A stretch of DNA of 64,000 nt from Aquibium carbonis (lineage in GTDB: Bacteria; Pseudomonadota; Alphaproteobacteria; Rhizobiales; Rhizobiaceae). The notes below the pieces were generated by a model. The model searched no databases and was not told the origin of the DNA. It worked only from the letters and a program-made list of their open reading frames with translations. Shown piece by piece: positions 1 to 8,273 of this stretch (positions within the stretch are counted from its first letter, which is position 1; every line of letters begins with the position of its first letter). A program made the position numbers and the translations under genes. Where the stretch lies: NCBI RefSeq assembly GCF_003970795.1, contig NZ_RWKW01000002.1, positions 124,001 to 188,000 of the forward strand, in the 5' to 3' direction.

Positions 1-22
1 GGTGGTCCGGCAGATGCTCCAT
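1..22 (-). CDS. 5' end of a leftward gene cut by the window edge
   Basis: Only seven codons (MEHLPDH) are inside the window. The start is supported by an AAGGGGAAAAAC stretch directly upstream of the ATG on the minus strand, a good Shine-Dalgarno with normal spacing. It lies about 50 bases beyond the stop of the DUF429 gene and points the same way, so it could be the last gene of the same leftward unit. The product cannot be identified. Confidence 0.45.
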
Positions 23-72
23 GTTTTTCCCCTTGCGTCAAAGGCCGGGCTTCGTCAACGCCCGTGAACCGC

Positions 73-855
73 TCAGGTCCAGATTGCGATCGGCAGTCCG
101 AAGGAATCGCGCCCCGGCGGATCCGGAAAGGGTGACGCCCGTCCTTGCGCATGTCGCTCGGCGACCAGCATCATGGCCGCCGCGTCGAGAAAATCGTCCG
201 CGCCCGCACCGCGCGGCGGCGCGCGGTCGAGGAAGGCGCGACCGATGACGCAGGCGGACAGGAGCGCCTTGCGCTCTTCCATGCCCGCGGGGTTCACCTG
301 GCCCCTGATCTTCTTCGGTGTCTGCATCTCGCGCCCGCCGTTCAGGCGCCAGAAGGCGGCTTCCGGGTGCGATTCGATCACCCGTTCGGCGAGCCCTGTG
401 TGGGTTCGCAAGACCTCGTCCAGTTCGCGGATCTTGCCGAAGATGCCGAAGGCCTGGATGGAAATGGCACGCGGCGGATGGGACGTGGCGCGCGCGACGA
501 CGCTTGCGCGACGGTGCGCGGCATACCATGCATCGACCGTCGTGAACGCGGCGGTTTCGGCGTAGACGGCCGACCGCGACGGAATCGAGAAGACGCTCGA
601 CTGCCGGGCGCCGAGCTTCTCTCGCACCAGCCTTTCAGGCCCCCGCCCCCCGATTGAAATGCGATCAGGCAGGCCGATCGGCATGTCGACGGCGATGACG
701 GCGTCGATGGGTAATGCCGCGACGATGTCCTCGAAACGAAGGAAAACCGAGGCCTCGAGGTCGCTCTCCTCCGCCCGGCGAATCACCGCGATCCAGCCCG
801 CCTTGCAGCCGTCGACGCCAGCCACTGCGCGAAACGACGATACCGCTCGCGTCAC
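73..855 (-). CDS. DUF429 family protein (predicted RNase H-like nuclease fold)
   Basis: The 260-residue product opens with a short leader and then AGVDGCKAGWIAV, the typical first strand of DUF429 proteins. It continues with AVIAVDMPIGLP and the conserved ESHPEAAFWRLNGG segment, ending with a DDFLDAAAMMLVAERHAQG helix. These acidic positions (Asp near residue 15, Asp in VDMPIG, Glu in ESHPE, Asp in DDFLDA) fit an RNase H-like active site; the biochemical role of the family is not established. The start is a GTG whose bases overlap the stop of the upstream pyridoxal kinase gene (GTGA), so the two are translationally coupled. The pairing with pdxY may mean only co-expression. Confidence 0.85.
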   Translation of the reverse strand: MTRAVSSFRAVAGVDGCKAGWIAVIRRAEESDLEASVFLRFEDIVAALPIDAVIAVDMPIGLPDRISIGGRGPERLVREKLGARQSSVFSIPSRSAVYAETAAFTTVDAWYAAHRRASVVARATSHPPRAISIQAFGIFGKIRELDEVLRTHTGLAERVIESHPEAAFWRLNGGREMQTPKKIRGQVNPAGMEERKALLSACVIGRAFLDRAPPRGAGADDFLDAAAMMLVAERHAQGRASPFPDPPGRDSFGLPIAIWT

Positions 856-1736
856 GCCCGCCGGTCCCGGCTCGGGTGCATCAACTGGCGCATGTGCACC
901 ATGGCCATCGGATGCGACAGGCTGCCGGCATCCGTTTCGATCTGCAGTTCGTCGGCGCCGCGCTTGGCCGTCCGCGCCAGGATCTCGAAGACCGAAGCGG
1001 TGGTCGACTGGAGCGCCTTGTCCAGCTTTTCACCCGCCATCAATCGCGCAAGGAACACCGCGGCCGTCAGATCGCCAAGTCCGTTCGGCGGCCGCTCGAT
1101 CATTCGATGCTCCGCCAGCCAGGCATGCGAAGGCGTGATCAACAGGTTGCCGATGCCGCCCGCCATCAGGGCAGGCGCGGAGGTGACGAGCATCGTCGGC
1201 GGACCCGCCATCAACGCCGCTTCCATCACCGTCCGTGGTGTGTCGAGCTGCGCTTGCACGATCCATTGCAGTTCGTACCGATTCGGCGTCGCGATGTCGG
1301 CCAACGGCAGGAGAAGGTCGCGGATCGCCCGGGCGAGCGCGTCCGGGACATAGAGCCCGCCACTGTCGCCGATGACGGGGTCGCAGACATAGCGGATCCT
1401 GGGATCGCGGCGCTTGAGGGAGGAAACCAGCCGCGCCACGCTTTTTGCCTGCTCGGCCGAGCCGAGATAGCCCGACAGGACGGCGCCGACCTCCCAGATC
1501 CACGGAGCACCGGCGAGATCGTCGATCATCGCCGAAAACGCACCATCTTCGGGCACGATGCGCGTGGCGCGGCCATGGCCCGGATGCCATGGCAGGATGA
1601 CCGTGGGTACGGCCCAGACGGGATGCCCGAGCGTCTCGAGCGCGAAGACGGCGGCGCGGTTGCCCACCGAGCCCCGAGCGACGTGGCTCGAGATCACGAT
1701 GACGGCGCGAGGCGCCGCGCTTTCGGGAGAGTTCAT
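852..1736 (-). CDS. pdxY: pyridoxal kinase (PdxY-like)
   Basis: The 294-residue protein is of the ribokinase-fold pyridoxal kinase group, which phosphorylates pyridoxal for PLP salvage in the cytoplasm. Diagnostic stretches are SSHVARGSVGNRAAVFALE at the N-terminus (substrate pocket, close to the usual SHVAYGHVGN), YVCDPVIGDSGGLYVPD in the middle, TPNRYELQWI, and the anion-hole/catalytic segment NGLGDLTAAVFLARL near residue 230. The last is usually GTGDLF; Leu replaces Thr here but the catalytic Asp remains. Length is normal. The gene overlaps the DUF429 gene by four bases. PdxK versus PdxY cannot be separated by eye. Confidence 0.87.
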   Translation of the reverse strand: MNSPESAAPRAVIVISSHVARGSVGNRAAVFALETLGHPVWAVPTVILPWHPGHGRATRIVPEDGAFSAMIDDLAGAPWIWEVGAVLSGYLGSAEQAKSVARLVSSLKRRDPRIRYVCDPVIGDSGGLYVPDALARAIRDLLLPLADIATPNRYELQWIVQAQLDTPRTVMEAALMAGPPTMLVTSAPALMAGGIGNLLITPSHAWLAEHRMIERPPNGLGDLTAAVFLARLMAGEKLDKALQSTTASVFEILARTAKRGADELQIETDAGSLSHPMAMVHMRQLMHPSRDRRA

Positions 1737-1740
1737 CGCA

Positions 1741-1986
1741 TCAGCCGCCCATGAAGTAGGACACGAGCCAGCCCAGGAGGACCACGAACAGGACGAGGCT
1801 CAAGCCCCGCCCGATCCGCGTGCCCCAGACCTCGATCGGGTCAGCCTGATCGGCGTCTGCGCCCCGCATGTGCCGCTCGACACGCTTCGCCGTCCGGACT
1901 GCAAGTGAACCGGATGGATCGGACTCCTGGGAAATCCGGTTGAGAATCCGTCGCGACTCCTCGGCCTCGTTCGGCTTTCTTCCCAT
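1741..1986 (-). CDS. small membrane-anchored protein, unknown function
   Basis: The 81-residue product has a charged N-terminal two thirds (MGRKPNEAEESRRILNRIS, then several Arg and Asp) and one hydrophobic segment at about residues 62-79 (LSLVLFVVLLGWLVSYFM), so it should be a C-terminally anchored inner-membrane protein. It ends four bases before the start of pdxY and is probably the first gene of that unit. The frame stays open upstream, but that sequence is antisense to the GNAT gene and not protein-like, so the ATG at 1986 is preferred. I do not recognise the family. Confidence 0.65.
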   Translation of the reverse strand: MGRKPNEAEESRRILNRISQESDPSGSLAVRTAKRVERHMRGADADQADPIEVWGTRIGRGLSLVLFVVLLGWLVSYFMGG

Positions 1987-2136
1987 CCGCCATCTCCGTT
2001 TCGCCTGCCGTTCTAGAGCATTGCCTTCACCCGCAAAAGCCCGCGTGTTCGACATTGCCGGACGCTGGACGAAGCGGAGGATTTGATCCGCGGCGGCTTG
2101 CGTGCCTGCCGGTGGCGGCGGTAAGGTTAACAAATC

Positions 2137-2646
2137 ATGAAGACCACCCTGACCATAGACATTCGCCGCGCCGAGGAAAAGGATGCCTCGGCCATAGCGG
2201 ACGTGCACACGGAAGCCTGGCTGGGCGCGTATTCCGGCATCATTCCGCACCGCGCGTTGAACAAGATGGTCGGCCGGCGCGGACGAACATGGTGGGAGAA
2301 TGCGATTCGGCGTGCGTCGGCGATTCTCGTGGTCGAGGTGGGCGACGCGGTCGTGGGCTATGCCACGCTCGGGCGCAATCGCGCACGCGAACTTCCCCAT
2401 CAAGGCGAAATCTACGAACTCTACATCCGCCCAGAATATCAGGGCATCGGTCTTGGCAGTCGCCTCTTTGCCGCGGCGCGGGACCGCCTTGCCCGGCATG
2501 GACTGAAGGGCCTCGTCGTCTGGGCGCTCGAGGACAACGGAACCGCACTGTCCTTCTATCACGGCGCGGGCGGCAGGGACGTCGCGGAAGGCGTCGAGGT
2601 GTTCGACCACCGCGCACTGAAAAAGGTCGCCTTCGTCTGGGATTGA
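2137..2646 (+). CDS. GNAT family N-acetyltransferase
   Basis: The 169-residue protein has the GNAT layout: IRRAEEKDASAIADVHTEAW at the N-terminus, VVGYATLGR (beta 4), then EIYELYIRPEYQGIGLGSRLF, whose Q-G-I-G-L-G is the acetyl-CoA pyrophosphate loop at about residues 104-109. It ends with ALEDNGTALSFYHGAGGRDVAEG, the usual N-x-x-A-x-x-F-Y helix. It should transfer an acetyl group from acetyl-CoA to an unknown amine. The gene stands alone on the plus strand between a leftward unit and ppa. Confidence 0.85.
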   Translation: MKTTLTIDIRRAEEKDASAIADVHTEAWLGAYSGIIPHRALNKMVGRRGRTWWENAIRRASAILVVEVGDAVVGYATLGRNRARELPHQGEIYELYIRPEYQGIGLGSRLFAAARDRLARHGLKGLVVWALEDNGTALSFYHGAGGRDVAEGVEVFDHRALKKVAFVWD

Positions 2647-2751
2647 GCGCGGCCGGGCATCGGCAGACCGAATTCCGCCGCGCCGCGGCAGGCTTGCGCT
2701 GCATTGCACAAAAAGCTATGCGCCTGCTCGACCCTGAAGGAGTTGAATTCC

Positions 2752-3285
2752 ATGCGCATCGAAGCGATCGAGATCGGCGACAACCCGCCTGACGACGTCA
2801 ATGTCATCATCGAAGTGCCGGTCGGCGGTCAGCCGATCAAGTACGAAATGGACAAGAAGGCCGGAACGCTCGTCGTCGACCGCTTCCTCTACACCTCCAT
2901 GACCTATCCGGGAAACTACGGTTTCGTGCCGCACACGCTGTCGGGCGACGGCGATCCGATCGATGTGCTCGTGTGCAACACCCGCCAGCTGATCCCCGGC
3001 TGCGTGATCAACGTGCGTCCGATCGGCGTCCTGATCATGGAGGACAATGCTGGCCAGGACGAGAAGGTGATCGCCGTGCCGTCGCCGCATCTCACCCGGC
3101 GCTACGAGAAGGTTCTCAACTACACCGACCTGCCGGAGATCTCGCTCATGCAGATCGAGCACTTCTTCGAGCACTACAAGGACCTGGAGTCCGGCAAATG
3201 GGTGAAGATCGGCTCCTGGCGCGATGCCGACCACGCCAAGCAGATGATCGTCGAGGCGATCGAGCGCAGCAAGCAGGCCGGCTGA
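2752..3285 (+). CDS. ppa: inorganic pyrophosphatase, family I
   Basis: The protein hydrolyses pyrophosphate to two phosphates in the cytoplasm and so pulls biosynthetic reactions forward. It has 177 residues, the normal bacterial length. The family signature D-G-D-P-I-D is at residues 66-71, with the metal- and substrate-binding stretches [16 protein letters not shown] before it and [16 protein letters not shown] after. The ATG at 2752 is chosen because AAGGAG lies nine bases upstream and the protein then starts [13 protein letters not shown] as in rhizobial homologues; an upstream in-frame ATG at 2704 would add 16 unlikely residues. Confidence 0.97.
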   Translation: MRIEAIEIGDNPPDDVNVIIEVPVGGQPIKYEMDKKAGTLVVDRFLYTSMTYPGNYGFVPHTLSGDGDPIDVLVCNTRQLIPGCVINVRPIGVLIMEDNAGQDEKVIAVPSPHLTRRYEKVLNYTDLPEISLMQIEHFFEHYKDLESGKWVKIGSWRDADHAKQMIVEAIERSKQAG

Positions 3286-3345
3286 CCCCCGCAGCCCGTC
3301 AGTCGGGCGTGGCGGCGCGTCGCGCCGCGCCTTGCCTCGTCCCGG

Positions 3346-3975
3346 TCAGTTCTCCGTTCGAGTGAACGAGGGCAGCGCCACGCTGCCCTGTTCGATCGAC
3401 GGCTGGTCTGCCCCGCAGACGAAATCGCGCGCCACGCTGTCGGCCACGCGGCGCGCCTTCGTATTGGCGTCGCCATTGCCCTGTGCCACGACATAGCCGA
3501 CCGCGCAGCCGTCCCGCTCCTGCGGCTGGCCCACCTTTGCCACGACCAGCACCTGCACCTGTTCGTCCGGATCGTCCGGATCGCTCACGAACCAGCGATG
3601 GATGGTGGCGAAGGGCACGCTGCGGTCGCCCCGCGTCTCCAGCCGCCATTCGATCTTCGGCCCCGTGGAATTGAAGCCGTCGAAGCTCTCCCATGCAGGG
3701 GCAAGGTCTCCGGCGGGCGGAAAGCCGTAGAAGAGCGATTCGCGCGCATCGCCGTAGAAGACGAAGACCGGATAGCCGCGATAGCCGGTGCAGACCAGGT
3801 TCGCCCAGTCGCCGCCCTCGTCAGGCGCGGCCTCCGCATAGGTCGTGCAGTGCTCCTCGATGACGAGGTCTGTGTAGGCGCTGGAGATTTCCTGCGCCGC
3901 GGCTGGGGCAGCAAGAAGCAGTCCAGCGAGCGCGGTCAGCACCGTCTGTCGAAGATGTCGCGCGAACTCGTTCAT
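3346..3975 (-). CDS. exported protein of unknown function
   Basis: The 209-residue product begins MNEFARHLRQTVLTALAGLL followed by AAPAAAQ, a clear Sec signal peptide with a likely AxA cleavage site around residue 27. The mature part has paired cysteines (EEHCTTYAE, NLVCTGYRGY, DGCAVGYVVA, DFVCGADQ), consistent with two disulfides in the periplasm. It is acidic and has no motif I can assign. The ATG at 3975 is chosen because it starts directly at the signal peptide. The gene converges with ppa. Confidence 0.7.
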   Translation of the reverse strand: MNEFARHLRQTVLTALAGLLLAAPAAAQEISSAYTDLVIEEHCTTYAEAAPDEGGDWANLVCTGYRGYPVFVFYGDARESLFYGFPPAGDLAPAWESFDGFNSTGPKIEWRLETRGDRSVPFATIHRWFVSDPDDPDEQVQVLVVAKVGQPQERDGCAVGYVVAQGNGDANTKARRVADSVARDFVCGADQPSIEQGSVALPSFTRTEN

Positions 3976-4133
3976 GGCCCTGTCGCTCCCGGTCACCATA
4001 CGCGCCAAGACTAGCGCAACTGGACCGGAATTGGGAACCGCCTTGATCCTGCTCCGCCCCGATCACTGGGTGGACGAAGCGACCGGTCGCGGGCGCGGAG
4101 CAAGCGGCTTGCGCGACCGACGGCGCCTGCGGT

Positions 4134-4445
4134 TCAAGGCCTCTCCGCCAGAGCACAGAGCCGGCCTGCAATCGCGGCCGCGTCGCCGGTTAGGCGAACG
4201 GTCTTCAACCTTGCCGTCTCTCCGGCGACGACGCTGACGGACCGGCGCGCCAGATCGAGTTCGGCGGCCAGGAGTTTTTCCAGCGCCGCATTGGCCGCGC
4301 CCTTCTCGGGAGCCGCACGCACTCGCGCCTTGAGATGAGAGCGCCCGTCTGACGTGGTCTCCACACCCTCGATCGCATCTTCACCGCCGCGCGGCGTCAG
4401 CCGTACGAACAGGTCGAGCCCGTCCTTGGCCGTGCGAAAGTACAC
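4134..4445 (-). CDS. DUF167 (YggU) family protein
   Basis: The 103-residue protein matches the small DUF167 fold: [18 protein letters not shown] at the N-terminus and [23 protein letters not shown] in the middle, the family's most conserved block (A-x-P-x-x-G-x-A-N). Its molecular function is unknown. It starts three bases after the stop of the YggT gene, and yggT-yggU pairing is the usual arrangement in proteobacteria, so both are surely co-transcribed. Confidence 0.9.
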   Translation of the reverse strand: MYFRTAKDGLDLFVRLTPRGGEDAIEGVETTSDGRSHLKARVRAAPEKGAANAALEKLLAAELDLARRSVSVVAGETARLKTVRLTGDAAAIAGRLCALAERP

Positions 4446-4448
4446 GAC

Positions 4449-4739
4449 TCAGATCAGCGCCGGCGCGATCGTGGTGATGATGAGCTGGCGCACGAAGAAA
4501 AGGATGAGCAACAGGATGATGGGCGAGATGTCGATGCCGCCGAGATCGGGCATGATGCGGCGGATAGGTCTCAGCGCCGGCTCGGTGACCCGATAGAGGA
4601 AATCGCCGATCGTCGCCACGAACTGGTTGCGCGAGTTGATGACGTTGAAGGCAAAGAGCCACGAGAAGATCGCCGAGGCGATGATGAGCCACCAGTAGAT
4701 GTCCAAGGCCAGAAGAAGGGTCTGGATAAGCGCAACCAT
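4449..4739 (-). CDS. YggT family inner-membrane protein
   Basis: The 96-residue product has two hydrophobic segments (about residues 4-28 and 70-95) separated by a loop holding the conserved [26 protein letters not shown] block of YggT proteins. Homologues are linked to osmotic shock tolerance and, in organelles, to cytochrome assembly and thylakoid function; the role here is not known. The ATG at 4739 is preferred because it begins right at the first membrane segment. It is the first gene of a two-gene unit with DUF167. Confidence 0.9.
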   Translation of the reverse strand: MVALIQTLLLALDIYWWLIIASAIFSWLFAFNVINSRNQFVATIGDFLYRVTEPALRPIRRIMPDLGGIDISPIILLLILFFVRQLIITTIAPALI

Positions 4740-4915
4740 GCCGGTCTCCGATCGGTTTCGCGACATGTAGCCATTGACCGCCGCCGGGGCAAGGGACGCC
4801 CTCGCGCACTGTTGACGCGGATGCGAAGGCCAGTCCCCGGAACCAGGACGCCGATTGCGGGTCAGCGGCTGTGGCCGGCGGATCGACGACGGGTCTTGTC
4901 CGCCGCGCGTCGCGC

Positions 4916-4945
4916 TTGACAGCGGCCGGCCGGCGCTCGTACAAG
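4916..4945 (+). promoter_or_regulatory. probable sigma-70 promoter of tRNA-Ala
   Basis: TTGACA at 4916-4921 is a perfect -35 box, followed after 18 bases by TACAAG at 4940-4945 as the -10. Transcription would start near 4952, giving a short leader before the tRNA at 4963, as expected for a tRNA gene. Confidence 0.6.
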
Positions 4946-4962
4946 CCGGCCATCCGCTGGTC

Positions 4963-5038
<76 letters not shown>

Positions 5039-5105
5039 GTGGATGGTTAGACGCTTATTTTGCTCGTAAAATCAAGATGTTACCCGAGGCACTCGGGGTC
5101 GTGAG

Positions 5106-5136
5106 TACCCACTCGCGTACCCAGCTTGCGTACCCA
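5106..5136 (+). repeat. left-end iterated TACCCA boxes, candidate integrase arm sites
   Basis: TACCCA occurs at 5106-5111, 5118-5123 and 5131-5136, spaced 12 and 13 bases, with an inverted GGGTA about ten bases further on. The first two boxes form TACCCActcGCGTACCCAGC, which differs at two bases from the copy at the other end of the element. The boxes lie 67 bases inside attL. The direct iteration and mirrored position suggest arm-type binding sites for the element's integrase. Confidence 0.6.
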
Positions 5137-5295
5137 CGGCCTTTGCGGGTAGGACCTCGCTCAGCCCCGCGACTCAGCCGCCTCCAAACCGAACACAGCT
5201 GCCCTAAGCCGTTGCGGTGCAGATCACCCACTCGAAGATCGAACCCTTCACACAACTGGCTATGCATATTGCACATGTAGGCATGCATAGCGTTG

Positions 5296-6222
5296 CTAGT
5301 AGTCGCCGTCTTCCTCGTCGTCCTCAGCTGGCTCCCCCACGTACTCCATGACGATTTCGTTCCACGCCGAGGTTTCCAGCAGTTGCCGTGGGAGACGCTC
5401 GTCCAGAAGTCCGAGGGCAACCGCGAATGCCTCGGGGTCCTTGAAGGGTCGATTGCCGACCGCCCTGGCGAGGCTTTTGGCGAACCCGCGAGCGCGTAGC
5501 ATCATCGCGTCGTCCGGATCGATGTGAGATTTCTCCCTCCCCTCGGCTTCCCGACGCGCATCATCCCAGCCCATTTCGACGAGGTCGCTCTCGGTCCTCC
5601 CGGCGTCCAGAAGTATCTTGCGGGCGCGGCGCATGGTAGCAACGGAACCGTCGGCCACAGCGCAAACCTCGACAACCCGCTTCTTCGGCAAACTGGTGCA
5701 GACGGTTAGCTGCCATGCCTTCTCCATCTTCTCGCGGTGGCGCATGGGGAGCTTGTCCTTCGAATTCAGCGAGGCAGCCTCTGCCATCGCCTCCTCAAGG
5801 CTCCCCTCGAATATCGCGACGGGTATCAGTTCGTGAACCTTCGCCCTCTCATAGGCAAGCTTGCGATGGTGACCGTCGAGCACGTACCAGCCATCACCAC
5901 CCCACCAGACCGTGATGGGGTCGAGATAGTAGGGTGCCTCCCGTTTCCCGATCGCCTTCGTCAGGACCTTTAGGTGATCCTCCTCCTCTCCCTCCCTGAA
6001 CGACATTTCACGAGGCTGAAACACCTCCTCGGCCGTGAACAATTCCTCAATGTTCAAGACGGTGGGGGAGCAAGGGGCCTCGGGGTTCTCGGCGAGGGCT
6101 TGCCGGAGTGCAGCGAGCGCCTCAACGACATCGTCGGCATTCTCAGTAACGGGCATCAGCAGTTCCGGTCCTATGGGTCTTCCTGGTTCAGTCGGGACGG
6201 GGTAGGGTCCCGCAGGGATCAC
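5296..6222 (-). CDS. ParB/sulfiredoxin-like domain protein
   Basis: The 308-residue product has a ParB N-terminal-like core at about residues 85-150: ITVWWGGDGWYVLDGHHRKLAYERAKV, with the D-G-x-H-R motif shared by ParB (CTPase) and sulfiredoxin folds. A helix-turn-helix-like part follows (KKRVVEVCAVADGSVATMRRARKIL), and the acidic tail is EPAEDDEEDGDY. It may bind DNA with nucleotide-dependent clamping; no partner ParA is present, so plasmid-type partition is unlikely. The GTG start overlaps the stop of the 221-codon gene by four bases (GTGA), so they form one operon at the left end of the island. Confidence 0.75.
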   Translation of the reverse strand: MIPAGPYPVPTEPGRPIGPELLMPVTENADDVVEALAALRQALAENPEAPCSPTVLNIEELFTAEEVFQPREMSFREGEEEDHLKVLTKAIGKREAPYYLDPITVWWGGDGWYVLDGHHRKLAYERAKVHELIPVAIFEGSLEEAMAEAASLNSKDKLPMRHREKMEKAWQLTVCTSLPKKRVVEVCAVADGSVATMRRARKILLDAGRTESDLVEMGWDDARREAEGREKSHIDPDDAMMLRARGFAKSLARAVGNRPFKDPEAFAVALGLLDERLPRQLLETSAWNEIVMEYVGEPAEDDEEDGDY

Positions 6223-6884
6223 TTCAGGGCGGCAAGCGCCTTCCGGTACTCCCGCCGTTCTTCCCGCTCGGCTTCGGCTTCCTGCTCCTCAAGTTGCACC
6301 AGACGCAACCCTGCCGCCCCGAACGCCTCCTTGAGCCACCCCTGGAGCACTAGGGACGTCCTCGGGGGCATCTCGCGGTATAGGGGCCGAACCGTCCCCT
6401 TAGCGTTGATGGTTTTCCCCGAGGAACGAGAGGCAATCCCGCGCACCCGACGAACAAGCTGCGTCCAGAAGGCTTCATCGGAGCGGAAGCGGAGGGGCTC
6501 CAGCCCTTGCATGAGGTACATGCCGAGCGCCGCATCGACGACTTCCCGGGCCGTGGCATCCCTGGAGATCGCAAGGGCTTCCCGTGCGGCCTCCACCTCG
6601 TACTTGTTCAACGCCCGACCGCTGTTGAAGTCGGCAACCACCGCCTTCGCGTGGCGCACGATCGTCGCCCATCGGGCTTCGAGGTGTTCCCATAGGGGGC
6701 TCTCGGGGTTCTTCTCTCGGCGCTTGTCGACGCGTTCGATGAACGGCAGCAGATCGGCCTTGGTAATGCCCTTCTGCTCGATGTCGCCATGCCGACGCAG
6801 CCGCGCACGGTGCGATCGGCAAAGGGGGCTGAACGGTGTTGATGTTTCGAGGCCGCACCCCGTTGCCTTGCAGATACGTTTCAT
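6219..6884 (-). CDS. island protein with N-terminal Cys/His cluster, unknown function
   Basis: The 221-residue product opens MKRICKATGCGLE followed by LCRSHRARLRRHGD: three cysteines and a histidine with zinc-ribbon spacing, next to a basic patch, which suggests a small zinc-binding nucleic-acid contact. The rest is helical, with a Glu/Arg-rich coiled-coil tail (LEEQEAEAEREERREYRKAL). It is the first gene of a two-gene unit with the ParB-like gene. I do not recognise the family. Confidence 0.6.
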   Translation of the reverse strand: MKRICKATGCGLETSTPFSPLCRSHRARLRRHGDIEQKGITKADLLPFIERVDKRREKNPESPLWEHLEARWATIVRHAKAVVADFNSGRALNKYEVEAAREALAISRDATAREVVDAALGMYLMQGLEPLRFRSDEAFWTQLVRRVRGIASRSSGKTINAKGTVRPLYREMPPRTSLVLQGWLKEAFGAAGLRLVQLEEQEAEAEREERREYRKALAALK

Positions 6885-7329
6885 TCAGTCCGAAAATTTT
6901 CGTAGCCATCCCCCCACGCACGAGGGCACGGGAATTTTTGATCTGGCCCGGCCTACCTTGTCCGTGGCATTCGGCCTGAACGACACAGCGCGGTTCGGCC
7001 GGTGAAATAGGATGACTTCGCCGCACTCTGCAAGGGCAGTCGGAAATTCACAGCAGATATTGTTTGGAGGAGAGCATCGAGGGAATTGCTAACGCATGAA
7101 GTGTGTGCTTCGCCTTGGGCGCAGGGATGCCGACAGCTGCGGTGGCGTCTCCCTGATACGTTTGCGGCTGTCCAGCGATGGGCGTGTCGATGGTTTCCGA
7201 ACGCTGGACACTTTTTCAGGCGCGGAACTGCCGAGGTACCTCACGGTTGCAAATCTCTTGATGAAGGACGAATCTCTGCGTGTTACCTCTGCGAAGCGAC
7301 GACCATTGGGACAGCAGGGGATATCTGTA
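6885..7329. other. divergent intergenic region inside the island
   Basis: The region lies between the start of the 221-codon gene (leftward) and the chosen start of the glycosyltransferase (rightward). It is comparatively AT-rich (for example CCGAAAATTTTCG near 6890) and must hold both promoters. The frame of the glycosyltransferase stays open back to 7096, but that part is not protein-like. No RNA gene or repeat is evident. Confidence 0.4.
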
Positions 7330-8136
7330 GTGCGAGACAAGACATTATGCAGCTATGTGATCAACCTAGACGACTCCACTGATCGCTGGCAGGCGATAGC
7401 GGAACAGCTGAGTACCTTACAAATCCCTTTCGTCCGAGTTTCGGGAGTAGACGGTCGCGGTCCGTCGCTCTTCTTTGAACCTGCAAAAATCGATGAGCGA
7501 ACCTTCAAGCTATACAATGGGCGGCCCCCTATGGGCGGCGAATTCGGCTGCTATATGAGCCACGTGAAAGCTCTTACCGCCTTCCTTGACTCTGAAAATG
7601 CTTTTGCAGTGGTGCTAGAAGATGATGCTGAATTCGATACGACGTTTGGTGAAGCCATAGGAGAAATCGTAGCGGAATACCCCGACGCGGAAGTCGTCAA
7701 GCTGAGCAACCACCGCAAGTCCGGCTTCGTCACTTTCCGTCGGCTCCCCAGCGGGCGAAAGATCGGACGTTGTCTGCACGGACCGATAGGATCTTCTCGC
7801 GCCTACATCGTCAATCGAAGCGGCGCACGTAAACTGCTCTCAACAGCGCTGCCTATGCGGTTGCCATACGATGTGCATCTAGAGCGCTTCTTCCAGCACC
7901 GCTCGGCCTATTTCACGATGAAGAATGATGTAGTGCGCGGCTCGTCGAAGCGTTTTCCTTCGCTTATCGCTCCGCCTATTGGCAAGGGCAGTTACAATTC
8001 GAAAAAGTACTTCTTCCTTTGGCGAGCACCGACCTTGCTCTTCCGCGCGTCTGATTACGTGCGTCGTCTTGCGGCGTTTGGCTTCTTTCGGCACGGGAGC
8101 AGCGCAGAGGGGACCACAAAGCCGTCAGAACATTGA
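7330..8136 (+). CDS. glycosyltransferase family 25 (LPS-type)
   Basis: The product has the GT25 core: SYVINLDDSTDRW at the N-terminus, FVRVSGVDGRGP, then GEFGCYMSHVKALTAFLDSENAFAVVLEDDAEF, with the metal-binding ED-D motif, and GSSRAYIVNRSGARKLLSTALPMRLPYDVHLERFF. Such enzymes add sugars to lipopolysaccharide or other surface glycans at the cytoplasmic membrane. GTG at 7330 is chosen because AGGGG lies about ten bases upstream and GT25 proteins start close to the Y-V-I-N-L-D strand; an ATG at 7261 or 7096 is possible. The gene is visibly lower in G+C than its flanks, which suggests separate acquisition. It may change the surface glycan of the host. Confidence 0.82.
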   Translation: MRDKTLCSYVINLDDSTDRWQAIAEQLSTLQIPFVRVSGVDGRGPSLFFEPAKIDERTFKLYNGRPPMGGEFGCYMSHVKALTAFLDSENAFAVVLEDDAEFDTTFGEAIGEIVAEYPDAEVVKLSNHRKSGFVTFRRLPSGRKIGRCLHGPIGSSRAYIVNRSGARKLLSTALPMRLPYDVHLERFFQHRSAYFTMKNDVVRGSSKRFPSLIAPPIGKGSYNSKKYFFLWRAPTLLFRASDYVRRLAAFGFFRHGSSAEGTTKPSEH

Positions 8137-8273
8137 TTTCTTGCGCCAGCGCATCGACCTACGATCGAAATACGAAAGAGTCGGTGGATGCTCGTATCCG
8201 TGACCGCGCTATTTGCCATGCAGCTTATGGCTCCCATACGGGTCACAGTGGTGCCAAATGCCTTCGCGCTTCA

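Noticed and set aside
3312-3328. GCGGCGCG/CGCGCCGC hairpin between ppa and the convergent gene
   Set aside because: A one-base loop and no T-run; may only be GC-rich chance.
7096-7329. Upstream extension of the GT25 gene to ATG 7096
   Set aside because: The 78 extra residues are not protein-like and lie before the conserved first strand; a GTG with AGGGG upstream at 7330 is more convincing.
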